Assembly: GCA_028695895.1 (NCBI GenBank)
Contig: JAQVIE010000012.1
Span: forward strand, 1-14,068
Source: Methanospirillum sp.
GTDB taxonomy: Archaea > Halobacteriota > Methanomicrobia > Methanomicrobiales > Methanospirillaceae
Direction of reading: 5' to 3'
DNA: 14,068 nucleotides
Positions 1 through 7,895 of this stretch are shown here, one piece after another (position 1 is the stretch's first letter; every line of letters starts with the position of its first letter). Made by a program: the position numbers and the translations under genes. The notes beneath the pieces were generated by a model, which was given only the letters and a program-made list of their open reading frames with translations, did no database searches and was not told where the DNA came from.

Positions 1-604
1 CGGTATCATGCCCATATGCTGAGAGATCCTGTCCGGCCATACGGATCTCGACAGCACCTCCTCTGGCACATCCGGTGATTTTTTCATAAATCTTTTCTGG
101 AGGAATGCTTCTTATGGATCCACGGGCACAGCGGGTGATGCAGTACCTGCATGATCCAACACAACCTGGTCCAATCTGCACAACAGAAACCACCCCATCA
201 TGTACATGTGGAACTGTGGTTGCTGCCAAGTGGATTGAATCAGGATGAATTGCCTTCACATGAGGCATATCCTGCAAAAGGGCTGGCATAGCAAGCGGGA
301 GGCATCCGGTTACATACACTTCATGGTCAGGGTATGAGGCAATCTCTTTGATCATCTTTCGCTCGGTTGAACCGATAACGATACAGGTGTTGATGACTAC
401 TACCTCAGCCTGACCAGGGTCAGTAACGATAACTGATCCCAGGTTTTTTAAGACCGATTCAAGGAGATCAGAATCGCCAAAGTTATATGCACATCCAAAA
501 GTCCGGATATATACAGCCTGCCCGGAAAGTGCCTCTTCCCATTGCCTGTCTGGTTCAAATAAAGTAAATATGCCGTTTTTAATAATATTATCCCGGTTGA
601 TCAT
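1..604 (-). CDS. tRNA (t6A37) methylthiotransferase, CDKAL1/archaeal type, 3'-truncated by window edge
   Basis: I translated this frame directly. It opens with ATG at 604-602 and stays open to base 1, giving the first 201 residues. The N-terminal UPF0004 (MTTase) domain has its three cysteines at C38 (TFGC), C74 (NTC) and C101 (TGC). The radical-SAM CxxxCxxC follows at C148, C152 and C155. The TERKM stretch after the second cysteine matches the eukaryotic/archaeal CDKAL1 group, which methylthiolates t6A37 in tRNAs reading ANN codons, rather than bacterial MiaB. Two iron-sulfur clusters are expected and the enzyme is cytosolic. The C-terminal half of the radical-SAM barrel and the TRAM domain lie outside the window. 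About 30 residues precede the conserved VYIRTFGC strand, longer than usual, but I see no ATG, GTG or TTG nearer to it. The gene is divergent from the NAD operon, 64 bp apart. Confidence 0.9.
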   Translation of the reverse strand, partial: MINRDNIIKNGIFTLFEPDRQWEEALSGQAVYIRTFGCAYNFGDSDLLESVLKNLGSVIVTDPGQAEVVVINTCIVIGSTERKMIKEIASYPDHEVYVTGCLPLAMPALLQDMPHVKAIHPDSIHLAATTVPHVHDGVVSVVQIGPGCVGSCRYCITRCARGSIRSIPPEKIYEKITGCARGGAVEIRMAGQDLSAYGHDT

Positions 605-644
605 TGACAACTGCACTCAACATTGAGGAACCAAACGGCTTAAA

Positions 645-663
645 ACATATTCTGCATATATGT
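645..663. promoter_or_regulatory. Inverted repeat in divergent promoter before the NAD operon
   Basis: Arms ACATAT (645-650) and ATATGT (658-663) flank a 7-nt spacer and end 5 bp before the aspartate dehydrogenase start codon. A T/A-rich box at 640-648 lies about 21-29 nt before that start. The repeat therefore sits between the putative TATA box and the start of a probably leaderless transcript, a common place for an archaeal repressor site. The core CATATATG is itself palindromic and could alternatively serve as the TATA box of the opposite gene. Short arms in AT-rich DNA can arise by chance. Confidence 0.3.
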
Positions 664-668
664 AGGCA

Positions 669-1427
669 ATGGTTAGAATCGGGCTCCTCGGATGTGGCAA
701 TGTTGGCAGAATCATTGCAGCCCATCAGGATGGATTTACCGTTGAGGCGCTTTTTGACCGCCTGCCGGACCATGCAGAGGAACTTGCCCGCATCTGTGGT
801 GCTCCGGCATTTTCAGATTTTCAGGAGTTTATATCGCAGGATTTTGATATCTGTGTGGAAGCTGCCTCAGTCCTTGCGGTCAGGGAATATGCCCCGAAAA
901 TCCTGGAAAACGGGAAAAATATTCTTATACTCTCTGTTGGTGCATTGTCTGACTCCTATTTCAGAAAAGCTCTTCTTGACATGGCACGAAAATCCGGGAA
1001 AAAAATTCATATTCCGAGTGGCGCCATAATGGGCCTTGACAATCTGAAAGTGGGACAGATAAGCAGGATAGATTCGGTTCTTCTTAGGACTACAAAGAGT
1101 CCTGAAAGTCTTGGAATGAATGTTACTACGCGAACCCTTGCATTTCGTGGCAAGGCAAACGAGTGCATAAAACAATTCCCAAAAAACATCAATGTATCGG
1201 TTGCACTTGCACTGGCAGCTTCCCATGATGTGGATGTTGAGCTCTGGGCAGACCCTGAAGTTGACAGAAATATCCATGATATTCATGCATTAGGAGAATT
1301 TGGGGAGGTCAATATCAGGATTGTAAATCAACCATGTCCTGACAACCCTGCAACCAGCTACCTTGCTGCCCTTTCAGTGCTCTCACTTCTGAAAAACCTG
1401 GATAACCCGCTGGTGATCGGATCGTGA
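669..1427 (+). CDS. nadX: L-aspartate dehydrogenase (NAD biosynthesis)
   Basis: This 252-residue protein matches the family length and oxidises L-aspartate to iminoaspartate with NAD(P)+, the first step of de novo NAD synthesis in archaea lacking aspartate oxidase. The Rossmann glycine motif is G8-C-G10-N-V-G13. The PSGAI..LD stretch at 116-124 is typical of aspartate dehydrogenases, FPKNINV lies at 170-176, and an N-x-H motif near N201/H203 probably includes the catalytic histidine. NPATSYLAALS at 226-236 is also family-like. The ATG places the first beta strand right at the N-terminus, as usual. No Shine-Dalgarno precedes it, suggesting a leaderless message. Its stop overlaps the nadA start by 4 bp, and two downstream genes of the same pathway support the assignment over a generic dehydrogenase. 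Confidence 0.92.
   Translation: MVRIGLLGCGNVGRIIAAHQDGFTVEALFDRLPDHAEELARICGAPAFSDFQEFISQDFDICVEAASVLAVREYAPKILENGKNILILSVGALSDSYFRKALLDMARKSGKKIHIPSGAIMGLDNLKVGQISRIDSVLLRTTKSPESLGMNVTTRTLAFRGKANECIKQFPKNINVSVALALAASHDVDVELWADPEVDRNIHDIHALGEFGEVNIRIVNQPCPDNPATSYLAALSVLSLLKNLDNPLVIGS
1412..1417 (+). promoter_or_regulatory. Shine-Dalgarno of nadA that decides its GTG start
   Basis: GGTGAT matches the 3' end of methanogen 16S rRNA (complement of ATCACC) and ends 6 nt before GTG at 1424. It lies inside the last codons of nadX. Together with the 4-bp gene overlap it supports GTG rather than a later ATG as the nadA start. Confidence 0.6.
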
Positions 1428-2326
1428 CAAAACGTAATCTTATTGCAGATGTCCTTCGTCTGAAGTCAGAAAAAAATGCACTAATCCTGGCACATAACTA
1501 CCAGATCCCTGAGATTCATGCAGTTGCAGATATTGTCGGAGATAGTCTTGAGCTGGCCCTTGCAGCGAGAAAAGCGACTGAGCCTGTTCTTGTTCTTTGT
1601 GGTGTCAGGTTCATGGCAGAAACTGCTCACATACTAAATCCTGAAAAAAAGGTACTTTTACCAGACTCAGATGCCGGTTGTCCCCTGGCGGATTTTTTAA
1701 CCCCCGGGATGATACTTGAAGCAAAAGAAAAGTATCCTGAAGCAGCGGTTGTTGTGTATATTAACAGTACTGCAGAATGTAAGGCTGTCTCTGATTCGGT
1801 CTGTACTTCTGGCAATGCAGTCAGGATTGTAAAATCCTTAAAACAAAGGCAGGTGATATTCGGCCCTGACACAAATCTTGCTTCATATGTCCAGTCAGTC
1901 CTTCCTGAAAAGGAGATCATTCCCATACCAGAAGGTGGTCACTGCTATGTGCACATGCAGTTTGATACTGAGGATTTGAAGGAAGTGAAAACAGCAGGTA
2001 TTTCTATCATGGTCCACCCGGAATGCCCGGCCAATATCCGCGTCCATGCAGATCACGTAATTTCAACTGGTAAAATGGCAGAGATTGCAAAGACCGGGTC
2101 TGCATGGTACATCTGCACGGAGGTAGGAATGCTTGACAGGCTTAAAGAACTCTGCCCTGATCAGTCGTTTATCGGCCTTGAAGATGCAATATGTGCTGAT
2201 ATGAAAAAGACCTCTCTTCAGGAACTAATAACCTGCCTGCGTGACCTTACGGGAGAAGTAATTGTCCCCCCTGAAATCATGGAAAAGGCACGACGGGCTC
2301 TTGAATATATGATAAGTGTCCCATGA
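1424..2326 (+). CDS. nadA: Quinolinate synthase A
   Basis: The 300-residue protein is the usual size of the short archaeal NadA. It condenses iminoaspartate with dihydroxyacetone phosphate to quinolinate using a [4Fe-4S] cluster. Cysteines C86 (DAGC), C174 (GGHC) and C257 (CADMK) have the spacing of the three cluster ligands known from Pyrococcus and Thermotoga NadA. Other conserved stretches are HNYQ at 24-27, YINST at 112-116, GPDTNLA at 147-153, HPEC at 198-201 and STGKM at 214-218. It starts at GTG, overlapping the upstream TGA, with a good Shine-Dalgarno 6 nt away. Its stop overlaps nadC as ATGA. A cytosolic, oxygen-sensitive enzyme is expected, which fits an anaerobe. Confidence 0.96.
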   Translation: MTKRNLIADVLRLKSEKNALILAHNYQIPEIHAVADIVGDSLELALAARKATEPVLVLCGVRFMAETAHILNPEKKVLLPDSDAGCPLADFLTPGMILEAKEKYPEAAVVVYINSTAECKAVSDSVCTSGNAVRIVKSLKQRQVIFGPDTNLASYVQSVLPEKEIIPIPEGGHCYVHMQFDTEDLKEVKTAGISIMVHPECPANIRVHADHVISTGKMAEIAKTGSAWYICTEVGMLDRLKELCPDQSFIGLEDAICADMKKTSLQELITCLRDLTGEVIVPPEIMEKARRALEYMISVP

Positions 2327-3171
2327 AATTTCCTGATATACCTCTTTCGCAGCTTATTGGATTTGTTGAAGAGGATAGTCCGTTTGGAGACATAACATCT
2401 GAAGCGGTTATTGAACCTCAGATATGCACCGCGGTCATCTCGGCACGCGAACCTTTATTCCTTGCAGGTCTTGCAGAAGTGATCCGGCTTTCTGAGTGGT
2501 ATAATCTTTCTGTTTTGTCAAAAAGCTCAGATGGCTTATCTCACAAGGCAGGGGACAGAATTGCTACCATCACCGGTCAGGCACATACTATCCTTCTTCT
2601 TGAAAGGACCCTGCTGAACATCCTTGGACGGATGAGTGGTATTGCGACCAAAGCCAGAAAGATACAGGACATGGTTTTAGCAGTAAATACCAGGTGCCGC
2701 ATCACAGCTACCAGGAAGACTGCTCCCGGACTTCGTCTCATGGATAAAAAAGCAGCCATGATTGGTGGGGCTGATCCTCACCGTTTCTCTCTTTCAGATG
2801 CAGTTCTGATAAAAGATAATCACCTGGTGCTGGTCAGCGTGGATAAAGCTGTCATGCGTGCAAAGGCTTCAGGGGCCTATCACCGTATTGAGGCAGAGGC
2901 TGACACCATTGATGAAGCCCTCATGATCGCCAGGGCAGGGGTGGATATTATCCTGCTTGATAACATGACTCCCGGCCAGGTTTCAGAGGTTCTCTCTCTT
3001 CTTTCTGAAAACAGACTTCGGGAAAAGGTGATTGTCGAAGTATCAGGAGGAATCACTGAAGATACTCTGGTGATGTATGCATCACTTCCTATTGACAGGA
3101 TAAGCATGGGAGCCCTCACCCACTCTGTTACCAACTCCGATTTTTCCCTGGATATCATGAACAAAGGCTGA
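2323..3171 (+). CDS. nadC: Nicotinate-nucleotide pyrophosphorylase (quinolinate phosphoribosyltransferase, carboxylating)
   Basis: The 282-residue protein is of standard length. It converts quinolinate and PRPP to nicotinate mononucleotide, CO2 and pyrophosphate, completing the three-step route begun by the two upstream genes. Visible motifs are EDSPFGDITSEAV (17-29), ERTLLNILGRMSGIAT (94-109), TRKTAPGLR (130-138), GGADPHRFSLSDAVLIKDNH (148-167), EAEAD (190-194), LLDNM (211-215) and VEVSGGI (238-244). These cover the substrate-binding arginine, histidine and lysine residues of the barrel. The start is the ATG in an ATGA overlap with nadA, so the genes are probably translationally coupled. The last 17 bp overlap the end of the convergent OB-fold gene. 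Confidence 0.97.
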   Translation: MKFPDIPLSQLIGFVEEDSPFGDITSEAVIEPQICTAVISAREPLFLAGLAEVIRLSEWYNLSVLSKSSDGLSHKAGDRIATITGQAHTILLLERTLLNILGRMSGIATKARKIQDMVLAVNTRCRITATRKTAPGLRLMDKKAAMIGGADPHRFSLSDAVLIKDNHLVLVSVDKAVMRAKASGAYHRIEAEADTIDEALMIARAGVDIILLDNMTPGQVSEVLSLLSENRLREKVIVEVSGGITEDTLVMYASLPIDRISMGALTHSVTNSDFSLDIMNKG

Positions 3172-3523
3172 TGTCCCTGCTATCTTCGACAATTATCTCC
3201 TCTTTTCCTTTCCAGTGCTGGACTTTTCCGATTACCCTGATAGAAGATCCGGTGGTTATTCCGGAAATATCTCCTGCAGACACCGGGATGAAGACATTAA
3301 CTCCGGAAACATCAAGATTGACGCTCCCTCCCCTGGCATTATATATAGATCCGACAGTTCCTTCCCATCTTGCCAGGGTACCATCTGCCATTCCGGCATG
3401 AAAATCTTCTGAAAAATCTTTTTTTCCGATTCCATCCAGTATTATTGTTCCTGTAATGCATGCAAGGGTGATGAAGATAAGGATAATAATTGCTATCTTC
3501 TCCTGGTTATGAAGTACAAGCAT
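3155..3523 (-). CDS. Membrane-anchored OB-fold protein, function unknown
   Basis: The 122-residue protein has one N-terminal hydrophobic segment (about residues 9-29) followed by a soluble part. Residues 51-115, with the pattern WEGTVGSI...VNVFIP...GSSIRVIGKVQHWKGKEEIIVED, read as a five-strand OB fold of the tRNA_anti/nucleic-acid-binding type. The basic N-terminal side is short and the topology of the OB domain (inside or outside) cannot be decided. Small anchored OB-fold proteins are common in methanogens but lack assigned roles. The gene converges on nadC and overlaps it by 17 bp. The ATG start lies only about 12-21 nt downstream of the strongest AT-rich box (3535-3544), too close for that box to drive a transcript including this ATG. 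Either another box near 3551-3558 is used or the box serves the opposite strand. Confidence 0.7.
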   Translation of the reverse strand: MLVLHNQEKIAIIILIFITLACITGTIILDGIGKKDFSEDFHAGMADGTLARWEGTVGSIYNARGGSVNLDVSGVNVFIPVSAGDISGITTGSSIRVIGKVQHWKGKEEIIVEDSRDISLCS

Positions 3524-3534
3524 TTCTTACAGGT

Positions 3535-3544
3535 TAATATATTA
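3535..3544. promoter_or_regulatory. Palindromic AT box in divergent intergenic region
   Basis: TAATATATTA is a perfect 10-bp palindrome between the OB-fold gene (start 3523, minus) and the permease gene (start 3616, plus). It could be a TATA element or a small operator. A separate TATA-like box, TTAGATATG at 3584-3592, lies about 28 nt before the permease start and better fits that gene. Confidence 0.3.
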
Positions 3545-3615
3545 TGACCTATTAGCTTCTTGGAACTGGTCAGACCACGAGCCTTAGATATGATCACCTG
3601 CAGATAGAATAAGGA

Positions 3616-4875
3616 ATGAATACCATCCTTATCTTCTTCATCGTGATGGTGGCAATATCCGTAATTGGACTTAAATTTAAACTGCCACCTTTTTTTACCC
3701 TTGTTGGTGGAGCTGTAGCTTTTGGTCTCATGGTCGGATCCAGTCCTGACACCGTATTTCAGCAGGTTGCACTTGGTTGTGCCAGTATCTTTAACAGCCT
3801 TGGCATTCCAATCCTTGCCGGTTCAGTTATAGCAAAGTATCTTGCTGAACAGGGACTTATTCAACAGATTGTCTCTGATCTTCGGCTCCTTCTTAAGCGG
3901 CCGCCTACCCTGTCCGGAATCGCAGGTTACCTTATTGCAGTCCCTTCTACCTGTCCTATAACCGCATTTATCATCCTCACGCCTGTCATCGAATTTTTTA
4001 CATCAGATGAACGAAAGCGTTCACTCCTGATTTATCTTGTTGCAATCGGATCAGTCCTTGGGGTCGCCTATGTATACCCGACTCCGGTCACGTACACGCT
4101 TTTTGACGCATTTGCCCCTGATTATTCCCCGCTCATCTATAACCTGGCTGCAATCCCTCTTTCCCTGGCTTTTGTTGGAGCAATGATCTGGTATGTAAGA
4201 AGACAATGTGATTTTGCTGACATCACCCATGAACAGGTTGGACATAAAAAGGAGGAGGGGTCTTTTCATCTTCGTGCATGGGCCCCGTTTCTTGTAATCT
4301 TCCTTGCCATCCCGGTTGGATACCTTCTCCTTGATCTGACCCATGCAGGTCTTCTCCAGTTTATCATGCTTGCCGGAATGGCAACTGCCGTGGCAACTGC
4401 AAAGAAGGAGATCAGGTGGAGTGGCTGGGTTCTTGGAGCAAAGCATGCGGGTGTAGTTATTTTTGATATCTGCGGGGCGGGGGCTCTTGGATATATCATT
4501 CAGCAGAGCAGTTTTCCGGCCGATGCATCCATCCTGCTTGCGTCATCACTGCCGATATTCCTGTTTCCGTTTGTGCTGGCTGCCCTTATTCAGACTGCAC
4601 AAGGGTCCCGGATTGTAACATCATACCTTACCGCCCAGGTCCTTGCAACCACGGTTATCCCGTCCATGTTAAATCCACTTGCCCTTTTCCTGATGATAAT
4701 TGGCGGTGCTGGTCTCATCTGCTTTGTAACAGATCCTTATTTCTGGCTGCTTCACCGGACAACAGGTGATGATGTAAAAACAGTTTTTAAACGGTACACT
4801 GCGCCCCAGATTCTTTTTGGAGTCATAACGTACCTTATTGCCCTGCTCATTCAGTTCCTGATGCCTGTAAGGTGA
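3616..4875 (+). CDS. GntP-like (ion transporter superfamily) permease
   Basis: This 419-residue integral membrane protein is almost entirely hydrophobic, with roughly 11-12 transmembrane segments and one longer charged loop around residues 196-225. The N-terminal pattern (an IPILAGSVIAKYLAEQGLIQ-like stretch near 64-83) and AVPSTCPITAFIILTPV (108-124) resemble the gluconate:H+ symporter (GntP) family. That family contains a polar re-entrant serine/threonine-rich loop at this position. A second polar motif, YPTPVTYTLFDAF, spans 154-166. The likely role is proton- or sodium-coupled uptake of an organic anion, but the substrate cannot be read from the sequence and no catabolic genes sit beside it. 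The ATG follows AAGGA too closely for a normal Shine-Dalgarno. A TATA-like box about 28 nt upstream fits a leaderless message. Confidence 0.65.
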   Translation: MNTILIFFIVMVAISVIGLKFKLPPFFTLVGGAVAFGLMVGSSPDTVFQQVALGCASIFNSLGIPILAGSVIAKYLAEQGLIQQIVSDLRLLLKRPPTLSGIAGYLIAVPSTCPITAFIILTPVIEFFTSDERKRSLLIYLVAIGSVLGVAYVYPTPVTYTLFDAFAPDYSPLIYNLAAIPLSLAFVGAMIWYVRRQCDFADITHEQVGHKKEEGSFHLRAWAPFLVIFLAIPVGYLLLDLTHAGLLQFIMLAGMATAVATAKKEIRWSGWVLGAKHAGVVIFDICGAGALGYIIQQSSFPADASILLASSLPIFLFPFVLAALIQTAQGSRIVTSYLTAQVLATTVIPSMLNPLALFLMIIGGAGLICFVTDPYFWLLHRTTGDDVKTVFKRYTAPQILFGVITYLIALLIQFLMPVR

Positions 4876-4896
4876 TCATCCACCTTTTTCCTTGAA

Positions 4897-4903
4897 GTAT
4901 ATG
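4897..4903 (+). promoter_or_regulatory. TATA-like box for the thioredoxin/CcdA unit
   Basis: GTATATG lies about 27-31 nt before the ATG at 4929. No Shine-Dalgarno is seen before that ATG, so transcription may start at or next to the start codon. The box lies in the 53-bp gap after the permease gene and separates the two units. Confidence 0.4.
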
Positions 4904-4928
4904 AACAAAGAGCATCAGATGTTTTTGC

Positions 4929-5489
4929 ATGTGTTATCACCGGACAATACTCCCGGTTATGCTTGGTATGCTCATTATGATCCTGTTGTGTACAGGGTGC
5001 CTTGCAAGTGAAGAAGTCCCTGAAATTGCGTATTCAGAAACAGCATCTCCTGAACTTGCATGGATTACCACATCCATGACAGATGTCGCAACAGGGGAGC
5101 GGTTCACGATAAAAGATCTGGCTGAACAGGGAAAACCGGTTATTCTTCACAGCTTTGCTGTGTGGTGCCCTGGCTGCTCTATGCAGCTTCTGGAATCAAC
5201 CAAACTGCAGGCTGCATATCCTGATAAATATGTTGTCGTGGCGCTGGATGTTGATCCAAATGATAATGCTGCAAAAGTGAAACGACACCAGGAATCCAAC
5301 AAATTTAAAGGGATATTTACCACTGCTCCGACTGATGTTACAAGAAGCCTTATAAATGCCTATGGGCTTGGTTTTATCCAGTCAATTCCACAGACTATTG
5401 TCATCTGTGACAAAACTGCCACCTATCTTGAAGACGGGGTTTTTAAGGCAGATACCCTGAAAAAAGCGCTGGACTCAATTTGTTCATGA
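4929..5489 (+). CDS. TlpA/thioredoxin-like lipoprotein, extracytoplasmic
   Basis: The 186-residue protein begins with a hydrophobic signal (about residues 6-20) ending in CTGC24, which resembles a lipobox, so the mature protein is probably lipid-anchored outside the membrane. The thioredoxin fold follows. Strand VILHSFAVWC leads to the redox motif C80-P-G-C83, the ALDVDP strand is at 105-110, and SIPQTIVI at 152-159 contains the cis-proline P154 typical of TlpA/ResA proteins. A thiol reductase or isomerase role for exported proteins is likely, with electrons supplied by the CcdA-like protein encoded 3 bp downstream. Two further cysteines, C160 and C185, are outside the classical motif. The partner substrate is unknown, and no cytochrome c maturation genes are visible here. 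Confidence 0.85.
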   Translation: MCYHRTILPVMLGMLIMILLCTGCLASEEVPEIAYSETASPELAWITTSMTDVATGERFTIKDLAEQGKPVILHSFAVWCPGCSMQLLESTKLQAAYPDKYVVVALDVDPNDNAAKVKRHQESNKFKGIFTTAPTDVTRSLINAYGLGFIQSIPQTIVICDKTATYLEDGVFKADTLKKALDSICS

Positions 5490-5492
5490 TCT

Positions 5493-6167
5493 ATGAATAT
5501 CACACCTGAAACCTGGGCTATATCATTTCTTGCAGGTCTTTACACCCCGCTTGGAGCCATGTGTGTTCTGCCTCTCTACCCTGGGTACCTGGCATTTCTT
5601 GCAGGGCGGGCAAAAACAGGGGAAAATTCAACCTTCTCCCTGGGCCTTGCGGTAACCCTTGGGGTGTTGCTTGCCATGTTCTCTTTTGGCCTGGTTTTTG
5701 TTACAATTCTTAAGATGTCCACTGGTGATGTTCTTGAGATACTTGGACCTGCCATTTATGGCCTTCTTGCTATCATGAGCATTGCAATGATTGCCGGGTT
5801 TGATATCAGCAGATTTTTTCCCCTGGTTTCGACGCCTGTGGGAAAAACTCCTTATATCACTGCCACCCTGTTTGGAGCATTTTTCGGTCTTGTTGCCCTG
5901 CCTTGCAATCCAGGGTCCATCATCCTGCTCTTTGCTATCTCAACAACAACCGTGGATTTCATAGCGAATTTTATAAATTTTGTCCTGTTCGGGATAGGGA
6001 TGGCAAGCCCGCTTCTCTTCCTGTCGGCATTGTCCATGGAAAAAAGCAGGACCTTTATCAGGTTTTTTACAAATCATCATCTGCTCATAAACCGGATAGC
6101 CGGAGTACTGATGCTTATGGTTGCCTTGTATTACCTGGTGTTCGTTTTCCTGAAAGAATATATTTGA
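5493..6167 (+). CDS. ccdA: CcdA/DsbD-type transmembrane thiol electron carrier
   Basis: The 224-residue protein has about six transmembrane helices, the size of CcdA. The two redox cysteines of the family are present. C24 is in AMCVLPLYPGYLAFLAG, the canonical first-helix motif, and C138 is in ALPCNPGS on the symmetry-related helix. The protein should carry reducing equivalents from cytosolic thioredoxin across the membrane to the thioredoxin-like lipoprotein encoded immediately upstream (3-bp gap), so the pair forms a two-component reducing system. The second motif is LPCNPG rather than the more common TPC-x-GP, a modest deviation. It ends 3 bp before the end of the convergent phospholipase D-like gene, with a T-run at 6168-6172 between them. 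Confidence 0.88.
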   Translation: MNITPETWAISFLAGLYTPLGAMCVLPLYPGYLAFLAGRAKTGENSTFSLGLAVTLGVLLAMFSFGLVFVTILKMSTGDVLEILGPAIYGLLAIMSIAMIAGFDISRFFPLVSTPVGKTPYITATLFGAFFGLVALPCNPGSIILLFAISTTTVDFIANFINFVLFGIGMASPLLFLSALSMEKSRTFIRFFTNHHLLINRIAGVLMLMVALYYLVFVFLKEYI

Positions 6168-6170
6168 TTT

Positions 6171-7850
6171 TTATCTATGATACCTGCGGTAGAGAAGTAT
6201 TAAAAAGATAATTACTGCCGCAAGGGTTATCATCCGGATATACTCAGGGTCATTTCCGGAAGCTCCCCTGGCAGAGGTGCTCTTACTTTTTTCTGCCCAG
6301 TCCAGCAGGAAGACAGAGGCATAGTATGAAGCAGCGTCCCTGCTCTGGATAATAACTCCTGCCTCACGGTTAAAGCAGGCCGAGTTTTCATTCCAGTTCA
6401 TACTTGAAACCAAAACCTTGTCGTCGGCTATTACTCCTTTGGTGTGAACCTTTAACAACCCGGTTTTTCCAGGGTAGAGCACCTTTGCTTTTAATGATAT
6501 GTTCTCACGAGCAGCAAGAGTGTTAAGGCCGATTGCCATCTCATCATTGTCATTATCCCCTTCAATGTTGTAGTAGTATCCGTCAAGCAGGATCTTCACG
6601 TCAACGCCTCGCCTTGCCGCATTAACAGCAGCTGCAAGAAATGGGTTTGTCCCGTTTTTAGGATATTCGGTGATGTAGGCCTGTTGGATCCAAACTTTTT
6701 CTGAACTTTCATTGATCATGTCTGCAATCAGGATACTTGTGTCTGGTGAGAAGACCGGAGTTACGATGGCACCTGAAAAGGACAGGGGAGAAAACACTGG
6801 TGAAAACCTATCTGTCACAGAATTATCTACAGCCCCTGGGCGGCCTTGTGCTTTGTTAACCCCCTGGCAGCTAAAGTCCCAGTAAAAAACCTCTGAGAAA
6901 TATTGTGCAAGTTTTTCATCATCAAGCATCACCCCCCATCCCCGGTTACCGGCAAATCCTTCATGAGGAAAAGAGTGTTCTTTGAAATTTTCTGTTGTCA
7001 GAAAAACAATCCTGTCATCAGCCACAAGGTACTTTGCATGGTTGAACCGGTAGGGGGGATGATCTTCTCCGGTTCCATCCATCAGTCTGACATCTGCCCC
7101 GGACAGGCCCAGGCTGTATATTACTGGAAACTCTTCATGTGGAATTCCACCGACAGGACCGCCTTCCAGAAGAACTGACACGGCTACTCCGCGGTTGCTG
7201 GCATCACAAAGGAGATCTGAAAAACCCGTATCCGTGAACTCGTAGACATTGAGAAGAATGGTTTTTTGTGCATTTTTAATTATATCTTCAAGTACCTGCC
7301 TTGAACAGTCCGGCGAGACAGACACGGTCCCTGATACATTATGAAAGGTCTCATCTGTTAACTGGCTTCCACCAGCCATGAGTACCCGGGGATCCCAGAC
7401 TCCGTCAGCTGACCTGAAATGTATCTGCCCTTTCCTTGGTTTGAAAGTTTCAGGCCAGGTTACAGTATCCCAGACAATGCCCTGGCAGGTAAGGGTCAAA
7501 TCATCCTTTTTATTAGCCATCTGAAACCTGCCCTGGTGTGACACTTGTGGCACGGCAGGGGAGCTGTCCACTATCTCGTAAGAGGGGTACCGGCCCCATA
7601 CTCTTTTGTACTGTTCACCATTCCGCGCTATTGTGCATGAAGAAGGGCCTGAATCCGGGGGTGTAAACGTAATAGTTCCCTCCCCGTCAGATATAATGCA
7701 TGTTCCAGGATTATAATCCCAGCCAATGGTTACATACTCATCCTCGTCTCCGTTTAACCAGGTATCAGGGTATATTTCAAGGAAATATGGCCCGGCAGAT
7801 GCTGAAGTTATGAACATACATATGATAAGAAAGACGGGAATGGGGTACAT
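6171..7850 (-). CDS. Secreted, membrane-anchored phospholipase D-family protein
   Basis: The 559-residue protein has a signal peptide (residues 1-19, ending SASA), an N-terminal beta-rich domain (about 20-165), two PLD catalytic repeats and a C-terminal transmembrane helix (about 538-553) followed by basic residues YRRYHR. HKD motif 1 is H271-x-K273-x4-D278 and motif 2 is H469-x-K471-x4-D476. Both are intact, so an active two-repeat phosphodiesterase is expected on the outer face of the membrane. The N-terminal domain begins with LEIYPDTWLNGDEDEYVTI and recalls lamin-tail-like domains, which often accompany exported nucleases. That domain call is inference. The substrate may be phospholipid or nucleic acid, which the motif alone does not decide. 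It is divergent from mfnE by 45 bp. Confidence 0.88.
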   Translation of the reverse strand: MYPIPVFLIICMFITSASAGPYFLEIYPDTWLNGDEDEYVTIGWDYNPGTCIISDGEGTITFTPPDSGPSSCTIARNGEQYKRVWGRYPSYEIVDSSPAVPQVSHQGRFQMANKKDDLTLTCQGIVWDTVTWPETFKPRKGQIHFRSADGVWDPRVLMAGGSQLTDETFHNVSGTVSVSPDCSRQVLEDIIKNAQKTILLNVYEFTDTGFSDLLCDASNRGVAVSVLLEGGPVGGIPHEEFPVIYSLGLSGADVRLMDGTGEDHPPYRFNHAKYLVADDRIVFLTTENFKEHSFPHEGFAGNRGWGVMLDDEKLAQYFSEVFYWDFSCQGVNKAQGRPGAVDNSVTDRFSPVFSPLSFSGAIVTPVFSPDTSILIADMINESSEKVWIQQAYITEYPKNGTNPFLAAAVNAARRGVDVKILLDGYYYNIEGDNDNDEMAIGLNTLAARENISLKAKVLYPGKTGLLKVHTKGVIADDKVLVSSMNWNENSACFNREAGVIIQSRDAASYYASVFLLDWAEKSKSTSARGASGNDPEYIRMITLAAVIIFLILLYRRYHR

Positions 7851-7895
7851 GGGGATTAGAGTTTATTGGTAATCGGTACATGAACGTACTGTATT

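Noticed and set aside
604..1029. Open frame on + strand starting at 604
   Set aside because: It overlaps the promoter and the well-supported aspartate dehydrogenase in another frame, and its protein shows no family motif.
867..1286. 139-codon open frame on - strand
   Set aside because: It is antisense to aspartate dehydrogenase. Cys/His content is incidental and no promoter is seen.
3405..3425. T-run as an intergenic terminator
   Set aside because: It lies inside the OB-fold gene, where it encodes a Lys-Lys-Asp-Phe stretch on the opposite strand, not at a transcript end.
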